From Pseudooceanicola spongiae (GTDB lineage: Bacteria; Pseudomonadota; Alphaproteobacteria; Rhodobacterales; Rhodobacteraceae), in assembly GCF_014899185.1 (NCBI RefSeq), contig NZ_CP045201.1, positions 3,573,501-3,637,500 on the forward strand: a DNA stretch of 64,000 bases, written 5' to 3'. The notes beneath the pieces were generated by a model. The model did no database searches and was not told where the DNA came from. It saw only the letters and a program-made list of their open reading frames with translations. This document shows positions 9,177 to 18,382 of the stretch, piece by piece. Each line of letters begins with the position of its first letter. Position 1 is the stretch's first letter. The translations under genes and the position numbers were made by a program.

Positions 9177-10946
9177 CTACAATAATGCTCCTCGGACATC
9201 ATCCAAAAGGTAAATTGGGCCGAAATCCTGGCCGTCTGGCGCGAAGCGGTAAACGCCTACTTCCCGAAGCCTCCGTGTCAGCACCCGGCCATCCATCTTC
9301 TTGCGCATCGACAACAATTTGAGCGTTGTGAACTTTGCGTGGAACGCCGCAATGTCGGCGTCTGTCACATAGAGCCCGTTCCGGCGTGTCGCCGGATTGA
9401 ACAACTCGGTTGCCGAGATGTGACCGGCATTGAAAAGGGCAGGCATAGCACCGTTCTCATTTAGTCCGACCTCTCGTGCAAACACACCGAGGGTTTTGAC
9501 GTCCGGTTTGTCTCCGCGCAGCTTGTTCATGTCGCTCCACAGCACATACAAAGATGTATATCCGACTAGACCCGGGTGTCGCCCGACTTGGACCAGACCC
9601 TTCCGCGCCGCATAAATGGCTTGCTTGATATCAACGCGTGCGCGTCCGGCAGCAACGCCCAGAGGCAGCCAGTTCGCGTCATCGACGTCGACCGTGATGG
9701 CATCTTTGGTAAGTTCATCAAGCAGAGCGTCGGCATCGGCGGTATCCCATTGGAGTTTCGAGACTGCTTGAGGAACTACCGGTTGAATGACGTTCTGACG
9801 TATGAGGATCTCGAATTGACTGGATGATACGCCTAATCGTTTTCTCATCGCGGTTGCAATGACCAGGCGCTTGGCTTGTGCGATCGCCGGTCGAGCAAGC
9901 GTTGCATCAAAGGTCAGGCGGGCGTTATGGCGATCATCCCCGAAATCCACAATACCGACATGCTCCAGAATCTGCCTGGTGGTTGGTGCGGACCGCCCAA
10001 TCTCTTTCGCTGCAGTCAGTACGGAATATAGCCGTGGCGTGGAGAGGGACGTCCCCAGAATGGTCTCGCCCGCGGGAATAGCCCAAGTCTTAAAAATGAC
10101 TTCGCGCAGGATATCCCGATAAGGATCACATCTCGTGTCGTTCGCCATTTCTTGTGACAGCCAACGATAAAGCCGGCCGAACGCCTTCTGGGGACTGAAT
10201 TGCGGTCCATCGACCTTGCCTGCAACGTCGAGCAATGTTTCGGTCAATGCATCAGGGCCCTGACGCGCGCAGTCAAACCCGACCTCGCGGGCCGACCGTT
10301 TGCTGTCTGACCCGCCCGGGATGAACTGGATTATCTCAGCACCCAAAAGTTGGCAGAACTTAGCAGCTGTATCGATGGGATGCGTCGAGAGCCACGTCAG
10401 ATCTGTTCCTGATGAAAGGCGGTCATCCAGCCATAAATCATAGCTTGTGATCGGCTGGTGGGGCTGATCCAGCCTTCCTGTCACAACGTCATCGGTGATA
10501 CTACGAAGGCACGTGGCAAAATCATAGCGTGTCAAGGGGGATGCGATGTTCCAGAGCGGAACGAGAGCCTGTCCATGGCGGAGGCACACCTCCACATATC
10601 TCAGCTGCCAGTCGCCTCGCATGACCATCTGGCCCTGTGGCGTTACCGTGGAAGAATCAATGTCTTCCCGGAGACAAGCGGGGCATCCTCTGACTACTGG
10701 ATTGATCAGGGCGCGAGAGACGAAGTCCTCCTCTCTGAACCGGACCTGAACACTCGCCAAGGGCTGCGGTGACCAGGACAGCAATTCCTGAAGCGCCGGA
10801 TCCTGGAGGCCAAACATTTCTGCGATGACTTTGGTCTGACGATCATCGAGGTTGATCAGCCTCTTGGTTGATAATCCGAGCTCATTGCAGAAGCCGGAAA
10901 GCGATAGGCCCCGAATACCTGCTGCGCGTGACACGAACGATACCAC
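9177..10946 (-). CDS. tniQ: TniQ/TnsD-family transposition target-site protein
   Basis: The product is about 589 residues. It shows the TniQ layout: an N-terminal segment SFVSRAAGIRGLSLSGFCNE, a zinc-binding pair CPACLRED (about residues 88-95) and VCLRHGQALV (about 120), and a long helical, HTH-rich C-terminal part as in TnsD-type proteins. TniQ/TnsD reads the target DNA and recruits the TnsC ATPase. The start is uncertain. The GTG at 10946 directly abuts GAGGGG, too close for normal initiation. Upstream in frame lies RPEPQPREG, the family's usual opening, preceded by ATA where an ATG would be expected. The gene is 11 kb from tnsABC and on the opposite strand. Confidence 0.82.
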   Translation of the reverse strand: MVSFVSRAAGIRGLSLSGFCNELGLSTKRLINLDDRQTKVIAEMFGLQDPALQELLSWSPQPLASVQVRFREEDFVSRALINPVVRGCPACLREDIDSSTVTPQGQMVMRGDWQLRYVEVCLRHGQALVPLWNIASPLTRYDFATCLRSITDDVVTGRLDQPHQPITSYDLWLDDRLSSGTDLTWLSTHPIDTAAKFCQLLGAEIIQFIPGGSDSKRSAREVGFDCARQGPDALTETLLDVAGKVDGPQFSPQKAFGRLYRWLSQEMANDTRCDPYRDILREVIFKTWAIPAGETILGTSLSTPRLYSVLTAAKEIGRSAPTTRQILEHVGIVDFGDDRHNARLTFDATLARPAIAQAKRLVIATAMRKRLGVSSSQFEILIRQNVIQPVVPQAVSKLQWDTADADALLDELTKDAITVDVDDANWLPLGVAAGRARVDIKQAIYAARKGLVQVGRHPGLVGYTSLYVLWSDMNKLRGDKPDVKTLGVFAREVGLNENGAMPALFNAGHISATELFNPATRRNGLYVTDADIAAFHAKFTTLKLLSMRKKMDGRVLTRRLREVGVYRFAPDGQDFGPIYLLDDVRGALL

Positions 10947-10986
10947 CCCCTCACGGGGTTGAGGCTCTGGTCTTATGGAGATTGAA

Positions 10987-11511
10987 TTAGGCAGGGAGCC
11001 GCTCCAGATTAAAAGGGTAGATCAACGATGAACTAAGGCTCAAAGAAATATCAGGACTCAAGGTCGTTCTCGCCGATTTCAAAAATGGTCCTCTGTCGAT
11101 CATCCATTCCGTCAGTTTTTCGTCGGCCGTCTGTATATTGGCCGGTTTCCTCAGTGCGCATTCCCATACGATAGCGATCCGCCATCCTTCTTTTGAAAGC
11201 GTTGCCAATACCGCCTGATCGCGCCGGACATAGGCAGTGAACTTGTCTGCCCAGAACTAAGCGCGTGTCTTTGGCTTGGACGCATATCGGCAGCATTCAT
11301 GCTGATGCCAGAATCATCCATGCACAATTATTGCAACCCTGTGCTTTGGCAAAACCAGATTCGGTCGCCCGCTCACGGGCTTGACTTGAAGCCGGTAACG
11401 GAATCCTCGCGCGTGAAGGGCGCGGCGCGGCAACAGCTCAGGCCGGGTGTCCCTGCCGCATATTCCGGACATCATCCGGGACCGGGTCTCCTTGTTGACA
11501 ATATCCGTCAT
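10987..11511 (-). pseudogene. vsr: Vsr DNA mismatch endonuclease pseudogene
   Basis: One uninterrupted minus-strand frame of 175 codons encodes a whole very-short-patch-repair endonuclease, beginning MTDIVNKETRSRMMSGICGR. It contains an in-frame TGA at codon 66 (11314-11316) and a TAG at codon 85 (11257-11259). Codon 51 is AAT (Asn) in GRPNLVL, where Vsr enzymes have the catalytic Asp. Codon 66, in the VHGCFWH motif, is the zinc-ligand Cys. Vsr nicks at T:G mismatches made by deamination of 5-methylcytosine. It diverges from the methyltransferase gene, with about 70 bp between starts. Its final TAA (10987-10989) lies just before tniQ. It is clearly non-functional as written. Confidence 0.9.
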
Positions 11512-11581
11512 TTGGCTCCTGGCATCGCCCGGCCCACTTGGTATACAAGCAAGCAATGGTTCATCCTGTGAGGTATCTGAT

Positions 11582-13129
11582 TTGTCAGCCAAATTCGGCA
11601 TTGTCGATCTGTTCGCCGGTCCAGGTGGGCTGGGAGAGGGGTTTTCTTGCCTCAAGGTGGGTGACCACACACCTTTTCACATCGGCATTTCGGTTGAAAA
11701 GGAAGCGTCAGCGCATCGGACGCTCAGGCTGCGGGCTTTTCTCCGGAAGTATGATGCCGAGCGCGGGAAGCTACCGCAAGCCTTCATCGACTTCCACGCA
11801 GGGTTGACCCAAGAACCGATATGGCACGAGGTTGACACACACGCGTGGTCACATGCTGAAGCCGAGGCGCGCTCTCTCGAGCTGGGTAAAGGGGATGCCA
11901 GCCGGGCTGTCGATGCTGCCATCACTGCGCTGCGCCGGGACTTTGACGATACGATCCTGATCGGAGGACCGCCCTGCCAAGCTTATTCTCTGGTCGGCCG
12001 TGCTCGCTCAAAAGGGAAGGTCGGCTATGTGCCCGAGCAGGATGAGCGACACTACCTATTCCGTGAATACATTAGCGTTCTCGACCGCCTGCGCCCGGCG
12101 GCCTTCGTCATGGAAAACGTCAAGGGCATGCTGTCCTCGACCATCGAAAGCCGTCTCGTATTCGAGATGCTGATGGAGGACCTTGCATCGCTCGGTACGG
12201 GTAAAGGCCACCATTACGAACTTAACGCGATCCATCTCCAAGATGGCGAGGCAAGCCTGCGCGAGGCGGTGAAGCCATCCGATTTCATCGTGCGGGCCGA
12301 GCGGTTCGGTGTGCCGCAGCGCCGTCACCGAGTCATCATCGTCGGGATCAGATCCGACCTTGCCAAGGGTGCAACCGGAGCAAAGATCCCGGTTTCCGAT
12401 GTGGCCCGGACGGTCAATGATGTGATCGGAAATATCCCGATGCTCCGCAGTGGGATCAGCCGCGGGCGGGATGACCCGGACGAATGGCGGATTGTCGTTA
12501 CCGATGCGGCGCGGCTATTGGCCAGACTGCATGGCGGTAAGGCGAATTCATCGATGAGGGATGCCTTCAAGGATGTCGCGAAACAGCTGAAGGCGGTGGG
12601 GCCGCGGGTGCGTTCGGCGTCAAGGCTGCCGGTTGGGTATGGCGGTTCCAGCGACGCGCTGCTGCAATGGCTGGAGCGGCCGGGTATGCGCGGGCTGGCG
12701 CAACATGAAACGCGCGGGCACATGGCCTCAGACCTTGGACGCTACATGTTCGCCGCCGTCTTCGGAGCTGCGAAAGGCTACAGCCCAAAGGCGGCTGATT
12801 TTCCGCAGCTCATCAGCCCGGACCACAAGAACTGGGACAGCGGTAAGTTCAACGACCGGTTTCGGGTCCAACTGGCAGCCGAGGCTTCCACGACAGTTAC
12901 CAGCCACATCTCGAAGGATGGCCATTACTTCATTCACCCTGACCCCCTGCAATGCCGTAGCCTGACCGTCCGCGAGGCTGCGCGGATCCAGACCTTCCCC
13001 GACGACTATCTGTTTCTCGGTAACCGGACTCAGCAATACGTTCAGGTAGGGAATGCCGTACCACCATTCCTTGCCCGCCAGATCGCGGCTCTCGTCCACG
13101 CCTCAATTTCGAACAAGGGCAAACTATAG
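11582..13129 (+). CDS. DNA (cytosine-5-)-methyltransferase
   Basis: The frame is open from 11447, but protein homology begins at AKFGIVDLFAGPGGLGEGF. I choose the TTG at 11582, which has GAGG 8 nt upstream, giving 515 residues. Motifs in order are: I (DLFAGPGGLG, residues 8-17), IV with the catalytic Cys (GGPPCQAYS, about 131), VI (MENVKGML, about 178), VIII (QRRHRVIIVG, about 245), a variable target-recognition region, IX (LTVREAARIQTFP, about 459) and X (QVGNAVPP, about 488). It would methylate C5 of cytosine in a short site. It stands 69 bp before the ATPase-Z1-nuclease-AIPR operon, so it is probably the self-marking part of that defence system. Confidence 0.93.
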   Translation: MSAKFGIVDLFAGPGGLGEGFSCLKVGDHTPFHIGISVEKEASAHRTLRLRAFLRKYDAERGKLPQAFIDFHAGLTQEPIWHEVDTHAWSHAEAEARSLELGKGDASRAVDAAITALRRDFDDTILIGGPPCQAYSLVGRARSKGKVGYVPEQDERHYLFREYISVLDRLRPAAFVMENVKGMLSSTIESRLVFEMLMEDLASLGTGKGHHYELNAIHLQDGEASLREAVKPSDFIVRAERFGVPQRRHRVIIVGIRSDLAKGATGAKIPVSDVARTVNDVIGNIPMLRSGISRGRDDPDEWRIVVTDAARLLARLHGGKANSSMRDAFKDVAKQLKAVGPRVRSASRLPVGYGGSSDALLQWLERPGMRGLAQHETRGHMASDLGRYMFAAVFGAAKGYSPKAADFPQLISPDHKNWDSGKFNDRFRVQLAAEASTTVTSHISKDGHYFIHPDPLQCRSLTVREAARIQTFPDDYLFLGNRTQQYVQVGNAVPPFLARQIAALVHASISNKGKL

Positions 13130-13198
13130 TCCTGAAAGCGTTGCAATATCGTGACCTGAACGCCATGCTACGGCAGGCATCAAGGCAAGAAGGATCAC

Positions 13199-14692
13199 AT
13201 GCAGGAAATTGTTTCGTCACGTCGCGCCGATGCAACTCCGCATGCCGCATCGCTGATCGAGGGTTTGAGGGATATTGGTTATTCCCTAGAGACCGCAATT
13301 TCTGATGTTATCGACAATTCGATAACGGCCCGAGCACGGCGAATTCGGATCGTCACAGAGACGTTCGCGGAGGCGCCCCATATCGCAATCCTCGATGATG
13401 GCGAGGGAATGACGGAAGAGGAATTAATTGCGGCCATGCGTCCTGGTAGTCGCAATCCCCTCGAAACACGAGACGACCCGGACCTTGGCCGTTTCGGTCT
13501 AGGCATGAAGAGCGCAAGTTTTTCTCAATGTCGTCGGCTGACCGTTGTGTCACGGAAGGGCGGCAGGACATCGGCGGCGGTCTGGGATCTGGATGAAGTC
13601 GCCGAGCGGAACGAATGGGCGGTGCGGTTGCCCGATGACATATCCGGGATTCCGGATGCCGAAAAGCTGGGCGAATCCGGAACCCTCGTTCTTTGGGAAA
13701 AGCTGGATCGTTTGTCGGGTGGATACGCTCACAACGCAGCAAAGCGAGCCGAGGTCATCAATCAGCGCATTGCCGAAACGGAGCGGCACCTTCGCCTCGT
13801 CTTTCATCGTTTCATGGAAGAAGCAAAACCGCTTTCGATCTCGCTGAATGGTCGGGTGCTTCCGCCACTTGATCCATTTGCCCGAAAGAACCCGGCCACC
13901 ATTGCTGACCCAGAAGAACGGCTTTCGATGATCCGGGGTGATGTCGAAATCCAGAGTTTTACGTTGCCGCACCACAAACAGATGGGCAAGATGGATTGGG
14001 ATGACATTGCTGGCCCTGAGGGACACTTGAAGTCACAGGGTTTCTACCTCTATCGCGGCAAGAGGCTGATCCTCTACGGAACGTGGTTCGGACTATGCCG
14101 CCAGTCAGAACTGACCAAGTTGTCGCGCGTCAGGATCGACATTCCCAACAGCATGGACGCCGATTGGAAGATCGATGTGAAGAAATCCTCGGCGCAGTTG
14201 CCGCCGATCGTCAAGGATCGTCTCAAGAGGGTTATCGAGCGCATTCAGGACGGATCGAAGCGCACCTACCGCAAGCGCGGCCAGAAGCTGGTCGATCATG
14301 AGCGGCTTCCGATGTGGAACCGCATCCAAGCTGATGGGCAGATCCGCTATCGACCGAATGCCGAGCATCCGGCCTTTTCGGATTTCGCCGAAAGCCTGCC
14401 ACCGGACTTGCGACGCGGCTTTTACAACTGCATTGCACTCGTCGGTGCATCGCTTCCTGTAGAGACCCTGCATGCCGATATGGCCGGAACGGCGGAGGAA
14501 ATTGTACCCGATCGGGTGGATGAGGATACTCTCGTTCAGGCCGTGCAGGCAACGTTGTCCGTACTCATGAGAAGCCGGAAGGATATCAAGGAAATCATTG
14601 CATTGATGAAAGACGTTGATCCGTTCCGTTCAGCCTGGGATGACACGCAGCGCATCATCGCGACGACACTGGAAGCGAGCGAGCAGCAATGA
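13199..14692 (+). CDS. GHKL ATPase of the MutL/MORC type, defence-associated
   Basis: The protein is 497 residues. The N-terminal GHKL fold has all nucleotide-binding motifs: SDVIDNSITA (N box, about residue 35), AILDDGEGMTEEE (G1, about 66) and LGRFGLGMKSASFSQC (G2, about 97). The middle region resembles the transducer domain of MutL/MORC proteins. The C-terminus is helical and has no recognisable endonuclease motif. An AAGGA element precedes the ATG. Its stop overlaps the Z1 gene in an ATGA. Related MutL-type ATPases occur in bacterial restriction-like clusters with Z1, AIPR and cytosine methylases. A DNA-loop or clamp role is inferred from that family. Confidence 0.88.
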   Translation: MQEIVSSRRADATPHAASLIEGLRDIGYSLETAISDVIDNSITARARRIRIVTETFAEAPHIAILDDGEGMTEEELIAAMRPGSRNPLETRDDPDLGRFGLGMKSASFSQCRRLTVVSRKGGRTSAAVWDLDEVAERNEWAVRLPDDISGIPDAEKLGESGTLVLWEKLDRLSGGYAHNAAKRAEVINQRIAETERHLRLVFHRFMEEAKPLSISLNGRVLPPLDPFARKNPATIADPEERLSMIRGDVEIQSFTLPHHKQMGKMDWDDIAGPEGHLKSQGFYLYRGKRLILYGTWFGLCRQSELTKLSRVRIDIPNSMDADWKIDVKKSSAQLPPIVKDRLKRVIERIQDGSKRTYRKRGQKLVDHERLPMWNRIQADGQIRYRPNAEHPAFSDFAESLPPDLRRGFYNCIALVGASLPVETLHADMAGTAEEIVPDRVDEDTLVQAVQATLSVLMRSRKDIKEIIALMKDVDPFRSAWDDTQRIIATTLEASEQQ

Positions 14693-17421
14693 CTCCACTT
14701 CTCAGCAGTCTCGAAGGCATGACCTCGATGTATATGGCCTCGCAGGCAGGACCACATACTGCACAGTCCATCCGGGACATCATCGCGCAGCTGCGGGACA
14801 CGCCCATGTTTGTCGGCAAGATCGAGGATGCGGACGCCGAGGAGCTGGCTCGCCTGATCGAGGAGAAATATGGCATCAGCATGGGACTCGGGGCTATCGT
14901 GGATGCCGAAGATTTCAAGCCTTGGTTGCATGACGCGAGGATCAATGGGGAAATCAAAGACTTCTACTGGGGCCGCTATCGCAGGCTACTGGGCCTGAAA
15001 GGGCTGCCTAAGTCTGTGATCGACGGGACGGACGAGGTGACATACCGCGTGCTTGATCGCCTTGGTAACCCGAACAACCTGAACCCGTGGAGCCGCCGGG
15101 GTATGGTCGTGGGGCATGTCCAGAGCGGCAAGACCGCGAACTACACCGGCCTGATCTGCAAGGCGGCAGATGCCGGCTACCGGCTGATCGTGGTGATCGC
15201 GGGCATCCACAACAATCTGCGCAACCAGACTCAGGCGCGGATTGACGAAGGCTTCATCGGTCGCGATACCGGGCGTCTTGCCCACGCCAACAAGGCGCAA
15301 CGACAGAAGATCATCGGCGTCGGGCAGTTCGATCAGCGCGAGTTCCCAGTCTCGCTGACCAACACGTTGCGCGATTTCAACAAGGCGACGGCAACGACCT
15401 TTACCGCACAGCTGAGCCAGATCAATGTTCCGGTCGTTCTGGTGATCAAGAAGAATTCCAGCACTTTGAAAAACCTGCTGGAATGGCTAAAGGAACATTC
15501 CGTTCACCAGAGCACGCAGATGGTCAGCCAGCCGATGCTGTTGATCGATGACGAGGCCGACAACGCCTCGATCAACACGGCCTATCAGCGGGACGAGGTG
15601 ACACGTATTAACAGCCAGATCCGCGAGCTGCTGTCGCTGTTCCATCGCAGCTGCTACGTCGGCTATACAGCGACACCATTCGCCAACATCTTTATCGATC
15701 CGGACACCGATGACGAGGCCTTGAAACAGGACCTGTTTCCGCGGGATTTCATCATCGGGCTGGACGCACCCTCGAACTATTTCGGCGCGCAAAAGATCTT
15801 TCTCGACGCGCGGGATCAGCACATCCGGCTGATCGACGACAACGAGGATGTGATGCCGATGAAGCACAAGATCGACCATTCGGTCGATGTGATTCCGGGT
15901 AGCTTGGTAGAGGCTGTGCGCGCGTTTATTGTTGCCCGGGCGATCCGGAATGCCCGCGGTCAGCAGGCCGATCACGCGTCGATGCTGGTCAATGCTTCGC
16001 GGTTTACGGATGTACAGGGGCGGATTCGATCGCGGATTGCCGACATGGTGGCGCATATCCGTGACGCAGTTGCCGTAGATGCCGGAAAGGGTCCGGCTGC
16101 GCTTCGTAATCCCGAGATCGCGGCGCTGCACGCAACATGGAAACGGGAGTTTGCCGACGCCGAGGGGGCAGACTGGCCATCGGTGCAGGCGCGATTGCAC
16201 GAGGTACTGGTGGCGGCCCGCGTGGTCGAGGTCAACGCCTCCAAGCGGGCCCAAGCGCTGGACTATGACCATGTGGGGGAACACGGGATCACGGTGGTCG
16301 CGGTCGGTGGCTTTTCGCTTTCACGGGGGCTGACCCTCGAAGGGCTGACGGTCAGCTACTTCCTGCGCAATTCGATGATGTACGACACGCTGATGCAGAT
16401 GGGCCGTTGGTTCGGCTACCGGCCAGGGTACGAAGACCTTTGTCGGGTCTGGATGCCTGCAGATGGCGTCGGCTGGTACGCGCACATCCATGAGGCAATG
16501 GACGACCTTCAGATACAGCTGAAGCGGATGGAGCTTGCAAAAGCAACGCCGGCGCAATTTGGCCTCGCCGTGCGCAGCCACCCCGAGGCGCTGATCGTGA
16601 CGGCGCGTAACAAGATGGGGACCGGGAAAGAGCTGCCGGTCAAGGTTGGGCTGGCCGAAAACCTGATCGAAACCACCCGGATCGTTCTGGACCATGTACA
16701 GCTTGATGCAAACCTTCGCGCGGGAGATGACCTATTGAACTCTGCCGCAAGCATGGGAGTGTCGCGCTCGGAACGGCCGAGGGGTTATCTACTCTCGGGG
16801 GTAGACGTTGAATTGATCAAGGACTTTCTTCGAAGATATCGAACGGAACCGGGCCTTCGCCCGGCAAACCCGCTCACGGATCCGAAGTTGATCAATGACT
16901 ACATCGACGCGCGAGCTGCCGACGAATTGGCTAAATGGGACGTCTTCATCGCCAGCTCTACACGTAAGGATATGACCCCCCTACATTTTGCAGGGCTCGA
17001 TATCGTGCCCTACGAACTTTCCGTCGATCCGGACATGGCAAGGGGCGACGTTCTTGCCTTCAGCGGTGCAAGCCGTCGGATTGGCTCTGCCGAGGACGAA
17101 ACCGAAGGCCTGACCGCAACACAGATTGCCGATGCGCGTGAAGCGTTTCGCCTTTCCCGGCCAGATCAAAAACTGCCCAAGACCGTCAACCCGAGAATCT
17201 ACCGGCAAGTGCCCGGTCGCCGCCCGTTGCTGATCCTCCGTCTCGTCAAGCCGAAACTGGACGATCCAGTCATGCCGTTAGGGGTGCTTGCGTGGGGCCT
17301 CTCGTTCCCGTCCAGTAGGATCGGTGGTGGCACCGTCGAATACGTCGTGAACACCATCCGCATGCGCGAGATGTTCGGCGAGGAAGAGATAGAACAGGAG
17401 GCGCTTGGTGATCCCGAATGA
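14689..17421 (+). CDS. Z1-domain superfamily II helicase-like protein
   Basis: This is the largest gene of the operon, 910 residues. The Z1 domain shows Walker A GHVQSGKTANY (about residue 142), a Walker B-like LLIDDEADNAS (about 285), the SF2 motif III-like YVGYTATPFANIFID (about 326), and a late arginine-containing motif MQMGRWFGYRPGYEDL (about 570). Z1 proteins are found mainly in phage-resistance and restriction-like clusters and are expected to translocate on or remodel DNA using ATP. The start overlaps the ATPase stop (ATGA). The end overlaps the nuclease gene by 14 nt. All helicase motifs look intact. Confidence 0.9.
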   Translation: MTPLLSSLEGMTSMYMASQAGPHTAQSIRDIIAQLRDTPMFVGKIEDADAEELARLIEEKYGISMGLGAIVDAEDFKPWLHDARINGEIKDFYWGRYRRLLGLKGLPKSVIDGTDEVTYRVLDRLGNPNNLNPWSRRGMVVGHVQSGKTANYTGLICKAADAGYRLIVVIAGIHNNLRNQTQARIDEGFIGRDTGRLAHANKAQRQKIIGVGQFDQREFPVSLTNTLRDFNKATATTFTAQLSQINVPVVLVIKKNSSTLKNLLEWLKEHSVHQSTQMVSQPMLLIDDEADNASINTAYQRDEVTRINSQIRELLSLFHRSCYVGYTATPFANIFIDPDTDDEALKQDLFPRDFIIGLDAPSNYFGAQKIFLDARDQHIRLIDDNEDVMPMKHKIDHSVDVIPGSLVEAVRAFIVARAIRNARGQQADHASMLVNASRFTDVQGRIRSRIADMVAHIRDAVAVDAGKGPAALRNPEIAALHATWKREFADAEGADWPSVQARLHEVLVAARVVEVNASKRAQALDYDHVGEHGITVVAVGGFSLSRGLTLEGLTVSYFLRNSMMYDTLMQMGRWFGYRPGYEDLCRVWMPADGVGWYAHIHEAMDDLQIQLKRMELAKATPAQFGLAVRSHPEALIVTARNKMGTGKELPVKVGLAENLIETTRIVLDHVQLDANLRAGDDLLNSAASMGVSRSERPRGYLLSGVDVELIKDFLRRYRTEPGLRPANPLTDPKLINDYIDARAADELAKWDVFIASSTRKDMTPLHFAGLDIVPYELSVDPDMARGDVLAFSGASRRIGSAEDETEGLTATQIADAREAFRLSRPDQKLPKTVNPRIYRQVPGRRPLLILRLVKPKLDDPVMPLGVLAWGLSFPSSRIGGGTVEYVVNTIRMREMFGEEEIEQEALGDPE

Positions 17422-18382
17422 CACACCTTGGTCCGGTCTCGAGGCGGGCAAGGTCGACACGCGCCGGGTCGATGCCGCGGCCCGATGGAACTGGTTCTGG
17501 GCCGTGATGCCTCGGGCAGATGCAACACTGGTTCTGCAGCTGAGTGACCTGCCACGTCCTGCCCCGGACCTGCCCAAGCTCAAGAGCCTCGAAATCCGTT
17601 TTCAGACCCTGCCGGGCGGCCCGATCCTGTACATCCGCCTGAAGGACAACGCCCAGATGGAGCTGTTCGAAACGCTTTGCCGCGACGTTATGGCGGCGGG
17701 GGAACTGGCTGAGACCGAATCCGAGGCCTTGGAGCGCGCTATCGGGCGCACTTTCCGTTGGCACTACCTTCTGCGCGGCGGCAAGCTGGAGGTCCTGTCG
17801 GAGGAGGCACAGAAGGGCCTGATCGGCGAGATCGAGGTTCTGAAGCTTTTGATCGCTGAGCTTGGGCCAAAGCCCGCACTTTCCGCATGGATGGGACCGT
17901 CTGGCGCGCCTAAGGATTTCGAGCTCAAGGCGGACTGCATCGAGGTCAAGGCCCGTCGCGGCGCGTCCCAGCCATTCGTTAAGATCACGAGCGAGCATCA
18001 GCTGGCCGATGTGCCTGATCGCCGCATCTGGCTGGCAGTGCTGGCCGTCGACAAGGTGCAGCCGCCGCATGGACGGACCCTGACTGAGCATGTAGACACT
18101 GTCACGAAGCTTCTGGAGCGCACCGAACCATCGTCGGTCATGGATTGGGAACTGCATTTAGCAGACGTAGGTTACGATGCCCTTCATGACTACTCGGCAT
18201 GGCGCTGGATCGTTTCCGCACCCGAGTTTTTCGCGGTGACGGAGGACTTCCCTCGGATCGCCGCTCCGGTCCTGCTCGGCGTGTCCGGTGTAACCTTCGC
18301 GCTCGCGCTTTCAGCGTGTTCCCCATTCCTCAAGGCTTGGAATGATGTACGGGCTGGATTGATTGAAGGTGGGCAGGCATGA
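17408..18382 (+). CDS. PD-(D/E)xK motif protein (DUF4420-type putative nuclease)
   Basis: I start it at the GTG at 17408, six bases after AGGAGG. A TTG at 17405 is possible but too close. The product is 324 residues. The nuclease-like core has a conserved Glu helix (GLIGEIEVLKLLI, about residue 138), then KDFEL and CIEVKARRG (about 169-184), which fits the D...(E)xK pattern of restriction-endonuclease folds. It overlaps Z1 by 14 nt and the AIPR gene in an ATGA. In this neighbourhood it is the best candidate for the DNA-cutting component. Cleavage activity is inferred from the motif only. Confidence 0.82.
   Translation: MIPNDTPWSGLEAGKVDTRRVDAAARWNWFWAVMPRADATLVLQLSDLPRPAPDLPKLKSLEIRFQTLPGGPILYIRLKDNAQMELFETLCRDVMAAGELAETESEALERAIGRTFRWHYLLRGGKLEVLSEEAQKGLIGEIEVLKLLIAELGPKPALSAWMGPSGAPKDFELKADCIEVKARRGASQPFVKITSEHQLADVPDRRIWLAVLAVDKVQPPHGRTLTEHVDTVTKLLERTEPSSVMDWELHLADVGYDALHDYSAWRWIVSAPEFFAVTEDFPRIAAPVLLGVSGVTFALALSACSPFLKAWNDVRAGLIEGGQA

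Noticed and set aside
11447..11581. Upstream extension of the cytosine methylase frame
   Set aside because: It runs over the divergent vsr start and has no family similarity; homology begins just after the TTG at 11582.
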